Positions 27,004 through 36,280 of a stretch of DNA of 64,000 nucleotides are shown here, piece after piece. The position numbers and the translations under genes are program-made. Origin of the DNA: Pseudomonas sp. Q1-7 (GTDB taxonomy: Bacteria > Pseudomonadota > Gammaproteobacteria > Pseudomonadales > Pseudomonadaceae); contig NZ_CP116304.1 in NCBI RefSeq assembly GCF_028010285.1, positions 385,501 through 449,500 on the forward strand, in the 5' to 3' direction. The notes under the pieces were generated by a model that made no database searches, was not told the DNA's origin, and saw only the letters and a program-made list of their open reading frames with translations. Each line of letters starts with the position of its first letter. Positions within the stretch are counted from its first letter, which is position 1.

Positions 27004-29064
27004 TTAGAAGTCCTTGCACAACCGCAAGGCGTCGTAGATCGCCGCGTGGGTGTTGCGCTGGGCCACGCAGTCGCCGATGCGGAACAGCAGGTAGCCGTCG
27101 CCGGGCTCGGCGAGGCAGGGCTGCGGCTTGATGGCGAACAGCGCCTCGACGTCGATCTGGCCCTTGTTGCGTGAACCGTCCTTGAGGGCGTAGTACAGCG
27201 TCTCGTCCGGGCGCACGCCGTTCTCGATGACGATCTGGTCCACCACGCGTTCTTCGCGGGCGCCGGTGTATTCGTTCTCCAGCACCGCCACCACCTTGTC
27301 GCCCTCGCGGTAGACCTTTTCCAGCATCAGGTCGCCGGTCATGATCACTTCCTTCGGGTACATGCTGCGGTAGTAGGTGGGGAAGGTGGTGCCGCCCATG
27401 GCGATGCCCGGCTTGATGTCGTCGGTGACGATTTCCACCTGGGCACCCTTGTCGGCCAGGTAGTCCGCCGCCGACATGCCTCCGAACTCGCAGATGGTGT
27501 CGTACACCAGCACGTTCTTGCCCGGTGCCACGCTGCCGTCGAGGATGTCCCAGCTGCTCACCACCAGGCCTTCGGCCGCGCCCCAGTGCTCGTTCTGCTC
27601 GATGAACGGGTGGCCGCCGTTGGCCAGCACGACGATATCCGGCTTGAGGTCGAGAATGGCCTCGGGATTGGCCGCGGTACCCAAGCGCAGGTCGACGCCG
27701 AGGCGGGCGATCTCCAACTGGTACCAGCGGGTGATGCCGGCGATCTGGTCGCGCTGCGGGGCCTTGGCGGCGATGGTGATCTGGCCGCCCAACTGGTCCT
27801 TCTTCTCGAACAGGGTGACGTCATGGCCACGCTCGGCCGCCACGCGGGCCGCTTCCATGCCGGCGGGGCCGCCGCCCACCACCACCACCTTGCGCTTGAC
27901 GCCGGTGGTCTTCTCGATGATGTGCGGAACGCCCATGTACTCGCGGGAGGTGGCGGCGTTCTGGATGCACAGCACGTCCAGGCCCTGGTACTGGCGGTCG
28001 ATGCAGTAGTTGGCGCCGACGCATTGCTTGATCTGGTCCACCTGGCCCATCTTGATCTTGGCGATCAGGTGCGGGTCGGCGATGTGGGCGCGGGTCATGC
28101 CCACCATGTCCACGTAGCCGCCTTCGAGGATGCGGGTGGCCTGGTTCGGGTCCTTGATGTTCTGCGCGTGCAGCACCGGCACGTTGACCACTTCCTTGAT
28201 GCCGGCCGCCAGGTGCAGGAAGGGCTCCGGCGGGAAGCTCATGTTGGGGATCACGTTGGCCAGGGTGTTGTGGGTGTCGCAGCCGGAACCCACCACGCCG
28301 ATGAAGTCGATCATGCCAGTGTCGCTGTAGTACTTGGCGATCTGCTTCATGTCCTCGTGGGACAGGCCGTCCGGGTGGAATTCGTCGCCGCAGATGCGCA
28401 TGCCGACGCAGAAATCGTCGCCCACTTCGGCGCGCACGGCCTTGAGCACTTCCAGGCCGAACTTCATGCGGCCCTCGAAGGTGCCGCCCCATTCGTCGCT
28501 GCGCTTGTTGACGCGCGGGCTCCAGAACTGGTCGATCATGTGCTGGTGCACGGCGGACAGTTCGACGCCGTCCAGGCCGCCTTCCTTGGCCCGGCGTGCG
28601 GCCTGGGCGTAGTTGCCGATCACCCGCCAGATCTCTTCGACCTCGATGGTCTTGCAGGTGGCGCGGTGCACGGGCTCGCGGATGCCGGAGGGCGACATCA
28701 GGGTCGGCCAGTTGAAGCCGTCCCAGCGCGAGCGGCGACCCATGTGGGTAATCTGGATCATGATCTTGGCGCCGTGCTTGTGCATGGCGTCGGCCAGGTT
28801 CTGGAAGTGCGGGATGATCCGGTCGGTGGACAGGTTCACCGAGCTCCACCATTCCTGCGGGCTGTCGATGGCGACCACCGAGGAGCCGCCGCAGATGGCC
28901 AGGCCGATACCGCCCTTGGCCTTCTCCTCGTAGTACTTCACGTAACGCTCGGTGGTCATGCCGCCGTCGGTGGCGTAGACCTCGGCGTGGGCGGTGGACA
29001 GCACACGGTTGCGGATGGTGAGTTTGCCGATCTGGATCGGCTGGAACATTGCTTCGAATGCCAT
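27004..29064 (-). CDS. dgcA: Dimethylglycine demethylase subunit DgcA (flavin oxidoreductase)
   Basis: 686 residues of trimethylamine-dehydrogenase layout. An N-terminal old-yellow-enzyme FMN barrel spans about 1-340 (FQPIQIGKLTIRNRVLSTAH; THMGRRSRWDG; SAVHQHMIDQFWSPRVNKRSD). A short cysteine segment follows, and from about 385 a Rossmann domain (KVVVVGGGPAGMEAARVAAE). At the usual CxxCxxxC iron-sulfur segment it reads CVGANYC...LC, with Ala where the second Cys is common. Together with DgcB it converts dimethylglycine to sarcosine. It is third in the leftward operon, 15 bp after the DUF5943 gene. Confidence 0.94.
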   Translation of the reverse strand: MAFEAMFQPIQIGKLTIRNRVLSTAHAEVYATDGGMTTERYVKYYEEKAKGGIGLAICGGSSVVAIDSPQEWWSSVNLSTDRIIPHFQNLADAMHKHGAKIMIQITHMGRRSRWDGFNWPTLMSPSGIREPVHRATCKTIEVEEIWRVIGNYAQAARRAKEGGLDGVELSAVHQHMIDQFWSPRVNKRSDEWGGTFEGRMKFGLEVLKAVRAEVGDDFCVGMRICGDEFHPDGLSHEDMKQIAKYYSDTGMIDFIGVVGSGCDTHNTLANVIPNMSFPPEPFLHLAAGIKEVVNVPVLHAQNIKDPNQATRILEGGYVDMVGMTRAHIADPHLIAKIKMGQVDQIKQCVGANYCIDRQYQGLDVLCIQNAATSREYMGVPHIIEKTTGVKRKVVVVGGGPAGMEAARVAAERGHDVTLFEKKDQLGGQITIAAKAPQRDQIAGITRWYQLEIARLGVDLRLGTAANPEAILDLKPDIVVLANGGHPFIEQNEHWGAAEGLVVSSWDILDGSVAPGKNVLVYDTICEFGGMSAADYLADKGAQVEIVTDDIKPGIAMGGTTFPTYYRSMYPKEVIMTGDLMLEKVYREGDKVVAVLENEYTGAREERVVDQIVIENGVRPDETLYYALKDGSRNKGQIDVEALFAIKPQPCLAEPGDGYLLFRIGDCVAQRNTHAAIYDALRLCKDF

Positions 29065-29079
29065 GACCCTTTCCTCGCC

Positions 29080-29610
29080 TTACAGGGGTTTGACGATGAA
29101 CAGGCCGTCGTCGTGGCCTTCTTCCGAACCGCTGTAGACCTGTTCGGCGACAGTGCGGACGCTGCTGCCACGGGCCGCGAGAATCTGGTCCATGGCGCCG
29201 GCGAACCAGCCGGTGAACATGTAGTCGACCTTGCGGCCCACCTTGCCGTACACGTAGACGAAGGCGGAGTGCTTCAGGCGTACCTGGGCGGTGCCCTTGT
29301 CGAGGTCGATGGATTCGATCTGGAACAGGCCCCAGCCGCGCTGGGACAGGCGCTTCATGTAGTGCTCGAACACCGCCACGCCTTCCAGGCCATGGCATTC
29401 GGCTTCCTTCTCGCACCAGTGCCAGGCGGATTTGTAGCCGGCCTTGTAGAGGATCTCGGCGTAGCGCTCCGGGCCCAGCTCGGCTTCGATGCCCATGTGG
29501 TTGTTCACGAAGAAGTGACGGGGCACGTAGAGCATCGGCAGGGCGTCGGTGGTCCAGACACCGGTTTCGCTGTCGACTTCGATGGGCATTTCGGGGGCGT
29601 GTTTGGCCAT
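29080..29610 (-). CDS. DUF5943-type protein upstream of dgcA
   Basis: 176 residues, MAKHAPEMPIEVDSETGVWT..., soluble, no signal peptide. Tryptophan- and histidine-rich segments (YKSAWHWCEKEAECHGLEG; HYMKRLSQRGWGLFQIESID) recall the 4-vinyl-reductase/heme-NO-binding-like fold. I place it in the DUF5943 family found next to dgcA in pseudomonads. The near-zero spacing to dgcA argues for a shared job, such as assembly or a small-ligand step. Function is not established. Confidence 0.8.
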   Translation of the reverse strand: MAKHAPEMPIEVDSETGVWTTDALPMLYVPRHFFVNNHMGIEAELGPERYAEILYKAGYKSAWHWCEKEAECHGLEGVAVFEHYMKRLSQRGWGLFQIESIDLDKGTAQVRLKHSAFVYVYGKVGRKVDYMFTGWFAGAMDQILAARGSSVRTVAEQVYSGSEEGHDDGLFIVKPL

Positions 29611-29657
29611 GTTGTTCTAGCTCCGGAATTCGATGTTCAAGGTGCGCTGGGGCTTGC

Positions 29658-29769
29658 GTAGGTTGGTGCCGAGCCTGCGAAGCCCAACACTGGGCTCGCA
29701 GAGGCGGCCAGCGGCGTTATCGGGTTGTTCGTGCGGGGCCTTGGGCCTCGTTCCTCGGCGCCAACCTAC
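29658..29769. repeat. Inverted repeat in the dipeptidase-DUF5943 junction
   Basis: Arms GTAGGTTGGTGCCGAG (29658-29673) and CTCGGCGCCAACCTAC (29754-29769) pair at 15 of 16 positions. GAAGCCCAACACTGGGCTC lies between. It looks like another dispersed Pseudomonas hairpin repeat placed inside an operon. Confidence 0.75.
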
Positions 29770-29791
29770 CGGGCGCCGAGAGAGGGAGCGT

Positions 29792-30769
29792 TTATTCGCC
29801 CCAGACGTCCTTGAGTACGCGGACCCAGTTCTCGCCCATCACCTTGCGCACCACGCGCTCGGGCATGCCGCGCTTGAGCAGGGTTTCGGTGAGGTTGGGG
29901 AACTCGCCCACGGTGCGGATGCCCAGCGGGTTGACGATCTTGCCGAAGTTGGTCAGGCGGCGGGCGTAACCCTTGTCGTGGGTCAGCCACTCGAAGAAAT
30001 CCTTGCCATGCCCCTGGGTGAAGTCGGTGCCGATGCCGATGGCGTCCTCGCCGACGATGTTCATCACGTACTCGATGGCCTCGGCGTAGTCGTCGATGGT
30101 CGAGTCGATGCCCTTGGCGAGGAAGGGCGCGAACATGGTCACGCCGACGAAGCCGCCGTGATCGGCGATGAACTTCAGTTCTTCATCGGACTTGTTGCGC
30201 GGGTGTTCCTTCAGGCCGGACGGCAGGCAGTGGGAGTAGCAGACCGGCTTCTTCGATTCGAGGATGACCTCCTCGGAGGTCTTGGAGCCGACGTGGGACA
30301 GGTCGCACATGACGCCGACGCGGTTCATCTCGGCGACGATCTCGCGACCGAAGCCGGAGAGGCCGCCGTCGCGCTCGTAGCAGCCGGTGCCCACCAGGTT
30401 CTGGGTGTTGTAGCACATCTGCACGATGCCCACGCCGAGCTGCTTGAAGACTTCCACGTAGCCGATCTGGTCCTCGAACGCATGGGCATTCTGGAAGCCG
30501 TAGAGGATGCCGGTCTTGCCCAGCTCCTTGGCCTTGCGGATGTCGGCGGTGGTGCGCACCGGGATTACCAGGTCGCTGTTCTCGCGGATCAGCTTGTTGC
30601 TCGCGGTGATGTTGTTCACCGTTGCCTGGAAGCCTTCCCAGACCGACACGGTGCAGTTGGCCGCGGTGAGACCGCCCTTGCGCATGTCTTCGAAGAGTTC
30701 GCGGTTCCATTTGGCGATGATCAGACCGTCGATGACGATGCTGTCGGCGTGCAGTTCGGCTGGGCTCAT
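29792..30769 (-). CDS. Membrane dipeptidase (peptidase M19), first gene of the dgc operon
   Basis: 325 residues of the renal-dipeptidase/M19 family: DSIVIDGLIIAKWNRELFEDM at the N-terminus, GVMCDLSHVGSKTSEEVI (the DLSH metal-site strand), PVCYSHCLPSGLKEHPRNKSDEELKFI and IGIGTDFTQG. M19 enzymes are zinc dipeptidases; a catabolic role for one at the head of the dimethylglycine operon is not explained. GGGGA lies 7 nt upstream of the ATG. The operon order (dipeptidase, DUF5943, dgcA, dgcB, etfA, etfB) follows P. aeruginosa. A GTCGC-type direct repeat lies about 90 bp upstream. Confidence 0.9.
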   Translation of the reverse strand: MSPAELHADSIVIDGLIIAKWNRELFEDMRKGGLTAANCTVSVWEGFQATVNNITASNKLIRENSDLVIPVRTTADIRKAKELGKTGILYGFQNAHAFEDQIGYVEVFKQLGVGIVQMCYNTQNLVGTGCYERDGGLSGFGREIVAEMNRVGVMCDLSHVGSKTSEEVILESKKPVCYSHCLPSGLKEHPRNKSDEELKFIADHGGFVGVTMFAPFLAKGIDSTIDDYAEAIEYVMNIVGEDAIGIGTDFTQGHGKDFFEWLTHDKGYARRLTNFGKIVNPLGIRTVGEFPNLTETLLKRGMPERVVRKVMGENWVRVLKDVWGE

Positions 30770-30859
30770 CAGGCTGTCCCCTGTTATCCATGCGCCGAAT
30801 CTTCTGCCGGCGCTTTGGGGGGAGCATATCCCCGGGGAATTCGGCGCTATCGCGCAAAA

Positions 30860-30885
30860 GCGACCGGGGTATTGCCGAAAGCGTC
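30860..30885 (-). promoter_or_regulatory. Candidate GbdR site upstream of the dipeptidase-dgcAB operon
   Basis: On the minus strand GACGCTTTCG (from 30885) and GTCGCTTTTG (from 30864) form a 21-bp-period direct repeat, about 90 bp before the first gene. The dgc operon is GbdR-controlled in P. aeruginosa. Confidence 0.5.
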
Positions 30886-30962
30886 AAGCCGGTCGCGAAT
30901 GGGTAAGCGGGGTTCGGAACCGCCGCTCTGGTGGGGCCGGCGGAGGAGGTGGGACTGAGGCT

Positions 30963-31060
30963 TGTGGGGGCGAATTCATTCGCTAAGCAGGCCGCAGGCC
31001 TGCCATCTGGTCGGAATTGGGGCGGCTGCGCCACCCATGGCGATTGAAATCGCCCCCACA
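30963..31060. repeat. Paired inverted REPs (BIME) between the dgc and fds operons
   Basis: The left REP TGTGGGGGCGAATTCATTCG (30963-30982) faces the right REP GCGATTGAAATCGCCCCCAC (31040-31059). The pair mixes the GAATTCATTCGC and GATTTCAATCGC subtypes. The spacer contains CAGGCCGCAGGCCTG. Confidence 0.88.
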
Positions 31061-31371
31061 CAAGAGCCGCAGGTCCGTCCCCTGCCAACTCCTGATCCGA
31101 ACTGCCTATAAAGAAGGAACCGGAGTCCGATTTCCCGCCCCGGCGTCCAAGGTCGGTTTCAGAATGCGCAGGGTCGTTCGGGTGAAATTTCCGAATGACA
31201 AGGATGGCAAGCTCCCCCAATGCCCCTACAAGTGCGCGAAGACGCCCGGCCGGGGCGCACAAGGACGGCCGCCAGCGAGGCCACGCATCCGTGACGTGGC
31301 GGGTGAGCCGCAGCCGACGACCTCCGGACGACCGGCATCGGTCAATTGTCCGTGACCGTGAGGAATGCTGT
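31061..31371. promoter_or_regulatory. fds operon upstream region
   Basis: 311 bp without a gene. GTCGG (31152-31156) and GTCGT (31173-31177) repeat with a 21-bp period, resembling the betaine-gene repeats but weaker. Given how common GTCG is in this DNA, this could be chance. No clear -35/-10 pair was identified. Confidence 0.3.
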
Positions 31372-31854
31372 ATGTCTGATGAGACGCTTCATCTGCCACT
31401 GATCCAGAGCGTGCTGGAGCGCGAGAAGGACACCGCCGGTGCCCTGCTGCCGGTCCTCCACGCCATCCAGGACGGCGCCGGGTATATCCCCGATATCGCC
31501 ATCCCCGAGATCGCCCACGCCCTCAACCTCAGCCTGGCCGAGGTGCGCGGAGTGATCAGCTTCTACCACGACTTCCGCACCACGCCGCCGGCACGCCACA
31601 CCCTGCGCCTGTGCCGCGCCGAATCCTGCCAGAGCCTGGGCGCCGAGCGCCTGGCCGAACAACTGCGCGAGCAACTGGCGCTGGACGACCACGGCACCAG
31701 CGCCGACGGCCGGATCAGCCTGCGGCCGGTCTATTGCCTGGGCGCCTGCGCCTGCTCGCCGGCCCTGGAACTGGACGGCCAGCTGCATGCGCGGCTTACC
31801 CCCGAGCGCCTGCGTGCGCTGGTGAACGGCTGCCTGGAGGACGGGACATGCTGA
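31372..31854 (+). CDS. fdsG: NAD-dependent formate dehydrogenase, gamma subunit
   Basis: 160 residues from MSDETLHLPLIQSVLEREKD; AGGA lies 8 nt upstream. NuoE-like thioredoxin-fold [2Fe-2S] protein with four cysteines in LCRAESCQSLG and VYCLGACACSP. In the cytoplasmic FdsGBAD enzyme it helps pass electrons from the molybdenum subunit to the FMN/NAD subunit. It is first in the operon and overlaps fdsB by 7 bp. Confidence 0.94.
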   Translation: MSDETLHLPLIQSVLEREKDTAGALLPVLHAIQDGAGYIPDIAIPEIAHALNLSLAEVRGVISFYHDFRTTPPARHTLRLCRAESCQSLGAERLAEQLREQLALDDHGTSADGRISLRPVYCLGACACSPALELDGQLHARLTPERLRALVNGCLEDGTC

Positions 31855-33407
31855 GGCTGTGCATTCCCTGCGATTCCGTGGCCCGCGCCGTGGGCGCGGA
31901 CGAGGTGGCCGTGGCGCTGGCCCGTGAGGCCGAAAAACGGAACCTGCCGCTTGAAATTAAACGCACCAGCTCCCGTGGCCTTTATTGGCTGGAGCCGCTG
32001 CTGGAGCTGGAAACCGACGAAGGCCGCCTGGGCTTCGGCCCGCTGGCCGTCGAGGACGTGCCTGCGCTGCTGGATGCCCTGTGCGACGAGCCAGGCCGTC
32101 ACCCGCTGGCACTGGGGCCGGTGGAGGCGATTCCCTACCTGAAGAGCCAGCAGCGCTTGCTCTTCGCCCGCGCGGGGATCACCCGGCCGCTGTCGCTGGA
32201 TGACTATCGTGCCCAGGGCGGTTTCGAGGGGCTGACCCGTGCGATCGGCCAGAGCGGTGACGAGATCGTCGCCGCCGTGCTGGATTCCGGCCTGCGTGGC
32301 CGTGGCGGCGCGGCTTTTCCGGCGGGCATCAAGTGGCGCACCGTGCGCGGCGCCGTGGCGGAACAGAAATATGTGGTGTGCAACGCCGACGAAGGCGACT
32401 CCGGCACCTTCGCCGACCGCATGCTGATGGAAGGCGACCCCTTCCTGCTGATCGAGGGCATGGCCATCGCCGGCCTCGCGGTGGGCGCCACCTACGGCTA
32501 CCTCTACGTGCGCTCCGAATACCCACAGGCGGTGCAGACCCTGCGCGAGGCGATCGACCTTGCGCGCGAGGCCGGCTATCTCGGCGCCAATGTCGGCGGC
32601 AGTGGCCGGGCCTTCGACCTGGAAGTGCGGGTCGGGGCCGGTGCCTATATCTGCGGCGAGGAAACCGCGCTGCTGGATTCCCTGGAAGGCAAGCGCGGCG
32701 TGGTCCGCGCCAAGCCGCCGCTGCCGGCGCTGGAGGGCCTGTTCGGCTTGCCGACCCTGGTGCACAACGTGCTCACCCTGGCCTCGGTGCCGGTCATCCT
32801 GGCCCGTGGCGCCCAGTACTATCGCGATTTCGGCATGGGCCGCTCCCTCGGCACCATGCCCTTCCAACTGGCTGGCAACGTCCGCCACGGCGGCCTGGTG
32901 GAACGCGCCTTCGGCCTGACCCTGCGGGAATTGGTGGAGGGCTACGGTGGAGGCACCGCCAGTGGCCGGCCGCTCAAGGCCGCCCAGGTGGGCGGCCCGC
33001 TGGGGGCCTGGGTGCCGCCGGCGCAGTTCGATACGCCGCTGGATTACGAGGCCTTCGCCGCCATGGGGGCCATGCTCGGCCACGGTGGCGTGGTGGTGGC
33101 CGACGACAGCCTGGACATGGCCCACATGGCGCGCTTCGCCCTGCAGTTCTGCGCGGAGGAGTCCTGTGGCAAGTGCACTCCCTGCCGCATCGGCTCCACC
33201 CGTGGCGTGGAAGTGGTGGACCGCCTGCTGGCGGCGACCGACGCCGCCGCGCGGGACGAGCAGGTGATCCTGCTCAAGGACCTCTGCGACACCCTGACCT
33301 ATGGCTCCCTCTGCGCCCTGGGTGGCATGACGGCCTACCCGGTGACCAGCGCGCTCAAGCATTTCCCCGCCGACTTCGGTCTGGAGACCTCGGAGGCCGA
33401 CCAATGA
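31848..33407 (+). CDS. fdsB: NAD-dependent formate dehydrogenase, beta subunit
   Basis: 519 residues from MLRLCIPCDSVARAVG; GGAGG precedes the ATG inside the fdsG end. An N-terminal thioredoxin-like region is fused to a NuoF domain with FMN/NADH-binding GLRGRGGAAFPAGIKW and EGDSGTFADR and the [4Fe-4S] ligands ESCGKCTPCRIGSTRG (about 437-452). It reduces NAD+ with electrons from formate. It overlaps fdsA by 4 bp (ATGA). Confidence 0.95.
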   Translation: MLRLCIPCDSVARAVGADEVAVALAREAEKRNLPLEIKRTSSRGLYWLEPLLELETDEGRLGFGPLAVEDVPALLDALCDEPGRHPLALGPVEAIPYLKSQQRLLFARAGITRPLSLDDYRAQGGFEGLTRAIGQSGDEIVAAVLDSGLRGRGGAAFPAGIKWRTVRGAVAEQKYVVCNADEGDSGTFADRMLMEGDPFLLIEGMAIAGLAVGATYGYLYVRSEYPQAVQTLREAIDLAREAGYLGANVGGSGRAFDLEVRVGAGAYICGEETALLDSLEGKRGVVRAKPPLPALEGLFGLPTLVHNVLTLASVPVILARGAQYYRDFGMGRSLGTMPFQLAGNVRHGGLVERAFGLTLRELVEGYGGGTASGRPLKAAQVGGPLGAWVPPAQFDTPLDYEAFAAMGAMLGHGGVVVADDSLDMAHMARFALQFCAEESCGKCTPCRIGSTRGVEVVDRLLAATDAAARDEQVILLKDLCDTLTYGSLCALGGMTAYPVTSALKHFPADFGLETSEADQ

Positions 33408-36280
33408 TCAACCTCTTCGACCCCGCCAGCGACATCGACCTCGGCACCCCGGCTCGCGAGAGCGAGGTGCAGGTCAGCCTGACCATCGATGGCCGCGAGA
33501 TCAGCGTACCCGCCGGCACTTCGGTGATGCGGGCCGCCGCGCTGCTCGGCACCACCATTCCCAAACTCTGCGCCACCGACAGCCTGGAAGCCTTCGGCTC
33601 CTGCCGCATGTGCCTGGTGGAAATCGACGGCATGCGCGGCTACCCGGCTTCCTGCACCACGCCGGTGAGCGAGGGCATGGTGGTCCACACCCAGACACCC
33701 AAACTCGCCACCCTGCGGCGCAACGTCATGGAGCTGTACATCTCCGACCACCCGCTGGACTGCCTGACCTGCTCGGCCAACGGCAACTGCGAGCTGCAGA
33801 CGGTGGCCGGCCAGGTGGGCCTGCGCGAAGTGCGTTACGGCTATGAAGGCGCCAACCACCTGGACGAGCAGAAGGACGTCTCCAACCCCTATTTCGACTA
33901 CGACCCGAGCAAGTGCATCGTCTGCAACCGCTGCGTACGCGCCTGCGAGGAAACCCAGGGCACCTTCGCCCTGACCATCAGCGGTCGCGGTTTCGAGTCG
34001 CGGGTGGCAGCGGCCGGCGGCGAGGACTTCCTCGACTCCGAATGCGTCTCCTGCGGCGCCTGCGTGCAGGCCTGCCCGACCGCCACCCTGATGGAAAAGA
34101 GCGTGGTGGAAATGGGCCAGCCGGAGCGCAGCGTCATCACCACCTGCGCCTACTGCGGGGTGGGATGCTCCTTCCGCGCCGAGATGAAGGGCGACCAACT
34201 GGTGCGCATGGTCCCGGACAAGAATGGCCAGGCCAACCATGGCCATTCCTGTGTGAAAGGCCGTTTCGCCTGGGGCTACGCCACCCACCCGGACCGCATC
34301 ACCAAGCCGATGATCCGCAAGCACATCAGCGATCCCTGGCAGGAAGTCAGCTGGGAAGAGGCGGTGAACTACGCCGCCGGCGAGTTCCGCCGCATCCAGC
34401 TCAAGTACGGGCGCGACTCCATCGGCGGCATCACCTCCAGTCGCTGCACCAACGAAGAGACCTATCTGGTGCAGAAGCTGGTGCGTGCCGGCTTCGGCAA
34501 CAACAACGTCGACACCTGCGCGCGGGTCTGCCACTCGCCCACCGGCTACGGCCTCAAGCAGACCCTGGGAGAATCCGCCGGGACCCAGAGCTTCGACTCG
34601 GTAATGCAGTCCGACGTGGTGCTGGTGATCGGCGCCAACCCCACCGACGCGCACCCGGTGTTCGCCTCCCAGCTCAAGCGCCGCCTGCGCCAGGGGGCGC
34701 GGCTGATCGTCATCGACCCTCGACGCATTGACCTGGTGAACTCGCCCCATGCCCGCGCCGAGCTGCACCTGGCGCTGCGTCCGGGCACCAACGTGGCCAT
34801 GCTCAACGCCCTGGCCCACGTGATCGTCACCGAGGGCCTGGTCAGTCAGGACTTCGTCGATGCCCGTTGCGAGGCGGCCGACTTCGCCCGCTGGCGCGAG
34901 TTCGTCGGCAAGCCGGAGAACTCGCCCGAAGCCATGGGGCCGATCTGCGGCGTATCGCCTGACGATATCCGCGCTGCCGCGCGGCTCTACGCCACCGGCG
35001 GCAACGCGGCCATCTACTACGGCCTGGGCGTGACCGAGCACAGCCAGGGCAGTACGGCGGTAATGGGGATCGCCAACCTGGCGATGGTCACCGGCAACAT
35101 CGGCCGCGAAGGCGTTGGCGTGAACCCGTTGCGGGGGCAGAACAACGTGCAGGGCTCCTGCGACATGGGCTCCTTCCCCCACGAGTTGCCGGGCTACCGG
35201 CATGTTTCCAACGAGGCGGTGCGCAACCAGTTCGAACAGGCCTGGGGCGTCACCCTGCAGCCCGACCCGGGCCTGCGCATCCCTAACATGTTCGAGGCGG
35301 CCCTGGCCGGCAGCTTCAAGGCGCTCTACTGCCAGGGCGAGGACATCGCCCAGAGCGACCCCAACACCCAGCACGTCACCGCCGCGCTGTCGGCCATGGA
35401 ATGCGTGGTGGTGCAGGACATCTTCCTCAACGAAACCGCCAAGTTCGCCCACGTGTTCCTGCCGGGCAGTTCCTTCCTGGAGAAGGACGGCACCTTCACC
35501 AACGCCGAGCGGCGCATCTCCCGCGTGCGCAAGGTGATGGAGCCGCTCGGCGGCAAGGCCGACTGGGAAGCCACCGTGGCCCTGGCCAATGCCCTGGGCT
35601 ACCGCATGGACTATCGGCACCCGTCCGAGATCATGGACGAGATCGCCCGCCTGACGCCGACCTTCCACAACGTCAGCTACGCCGCGCTGGATCGTCACGG
35701 CAGCCTGCAATGGCCCTGCAACGAAGCCGCGCCGGATGGTACGCCGACCATGCACATCGACGCCTTCGTGCGTGGCAAGGGGCGCTTCATGCTCACCGGC
35801 TACGTGCCCAGCGAAGAGAAGGTCAACAGCCGCTACCCGCTGTTGCTGACCACCGGGCGCATCCTCAGCCAGTACAACGTTGGCGCCCAGACGCGGCGCA
35901 CCGACAACGTGGCCTGGCATGAGGAGGACCGCCTGGAAATCCACCCGAGCGACGCCGAAAGCCGTGGCATCGCCGAAGGCGACTGGGTCGGCGTGGGCAG
36001 CCGCGCCGGCCAGACGGTGCTGCGCGCCAAGGTCAGCGAGCGGGTGGCGCCGGGGGTGGTTTACACCACCTTCCATTTCCCCGAGTCGGGGGCCAACGTC
36101 ATCACCACCGACAACTCCGACTGGGCCACCAACTGCCCGGAATACAAGGTCACGGCAGTGGAGGTCACACGGGTCTACCAACCCTCCGAATGGCAGAAGC
36201 GCTATCAGCAGTTCAGTGACGAACAGCGGCGTCTGCTGAAGGAGCGTCGCAGGACGGAAAAAGCGGAGGCACGCCGATGA
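33404..36280 (+). CDS. fdsA: NAD-dependent formate dehydrogenase, alpha (molybdenum) subunit
   Basis: 958 residues from MINLFDPASDIDLG, the ATG overlapping the fdsB stop. N-terminal plant-type [2Fe-2S] domain (LCATDSLEAFGSCRMC), His-Cys [4Fe-4S] region (DCLTCSANGNCELQ), ferredoxin motifs CIVCNRCVRAC and CVSCGACVQACP, and the Mo-pterin domain's own cluster CAYCGVGCSF. The molybdenum ligand is Cys (VCHSPTGYG, about residue 377), not selenocysteine, and the GESAGTQSF stretch of active formate dehydrogenases is present. It oxidises formate to CO2 and can dispose of formate made from betaine methyl groups. Confidence 0.96.
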   Translation: MINLFDPASDIDLGTPARESEVQVSLTIDGREISVPAGTSVMRAAALLGTTIPKLCATDSLEAFGSCRMCLVEIDGMRGYPASCTTPVSEGMVVHTQTPKLATLRRNVMELYISDHPLDCLTCSANGNCELQTVAGQVGLREVRYGYEGANHLDEQKDVSNPYFDYDPSKCIVCNRCVRACEETQGTFALTISGRGFESRVAAAGGEDFLDSECVSCGACVQACPTATLMEKSVVEMGQPERSVITTCAYCGVGCSFRAEMKGDQLVRMVPDKNGQANHGHSCVKGRFAWGYATHPDRITKPMIRKHISDPWQEVSWEEAVNYAAGEFRRIQLKYGRDSIGGITSSRCTNEETYLVQKLVRAGFGNNNVDTCARVCHSPTGYGLKQTLGESAGTQSFDSVMQSDVVLVIGANPTDAHPVFASQLKRRLRQGARLIVIDPRRIDLVNSPHARAELHLALRPGTNVAMLNALAHVIVTEGLVSQDFVDARCEAADFARWREFVGKPENSPEAMGPICGVSPDDIRAAARLYATGGNAAIYYGLGVTEHSQGSTAVMGIANLAMVTGNIGREGVGVNPLRGQNNVQGSCDMGSFPHELPGYRHVSNEAVRNQFEQAWGVTLQPDPGLRIPNMFEAALAGSFKALYCQGEDIAQSDPNTQHVTAALSAMECVVVQDIFLNETAKFAHVFLPGSSFLEKDGTFTNAERRISRVRKVMEPLGGKADWEATVALANALGYRMDYRHPSEIMDEIARLTPTFHNVSYAALDRHGSLQWPCNEAAPDGTPTMHIDAFVRGKGRFMLTGYVPSEEKVNSRYPLLLTTGRILSQYNVGAQTRRTDNVAWHEEDRLEIHPSDAESRGIAEGDWVGVGSRAGQTVLRAKVSERVAPGVVYTTFHFPESGANVITTDNSDWATNCPEYKVTAVEVTRVYQPSEWQKRYQQFSDEQRRLLKERRRTEKAEARR

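Noticed and set aside
31152-31177. Firm GbdR site upstream of fdsG
   Set aside because: Only GTCG is shared by the two half sites, and this tetramer is common in GC-rich DNA; kept as a weak candidate only.
33335-36181. 948-aa open frame opposite fdsA
   Set aside because: Shadow of the formate dehydrogenase alpha subunit; low-complexity residues, no domain.
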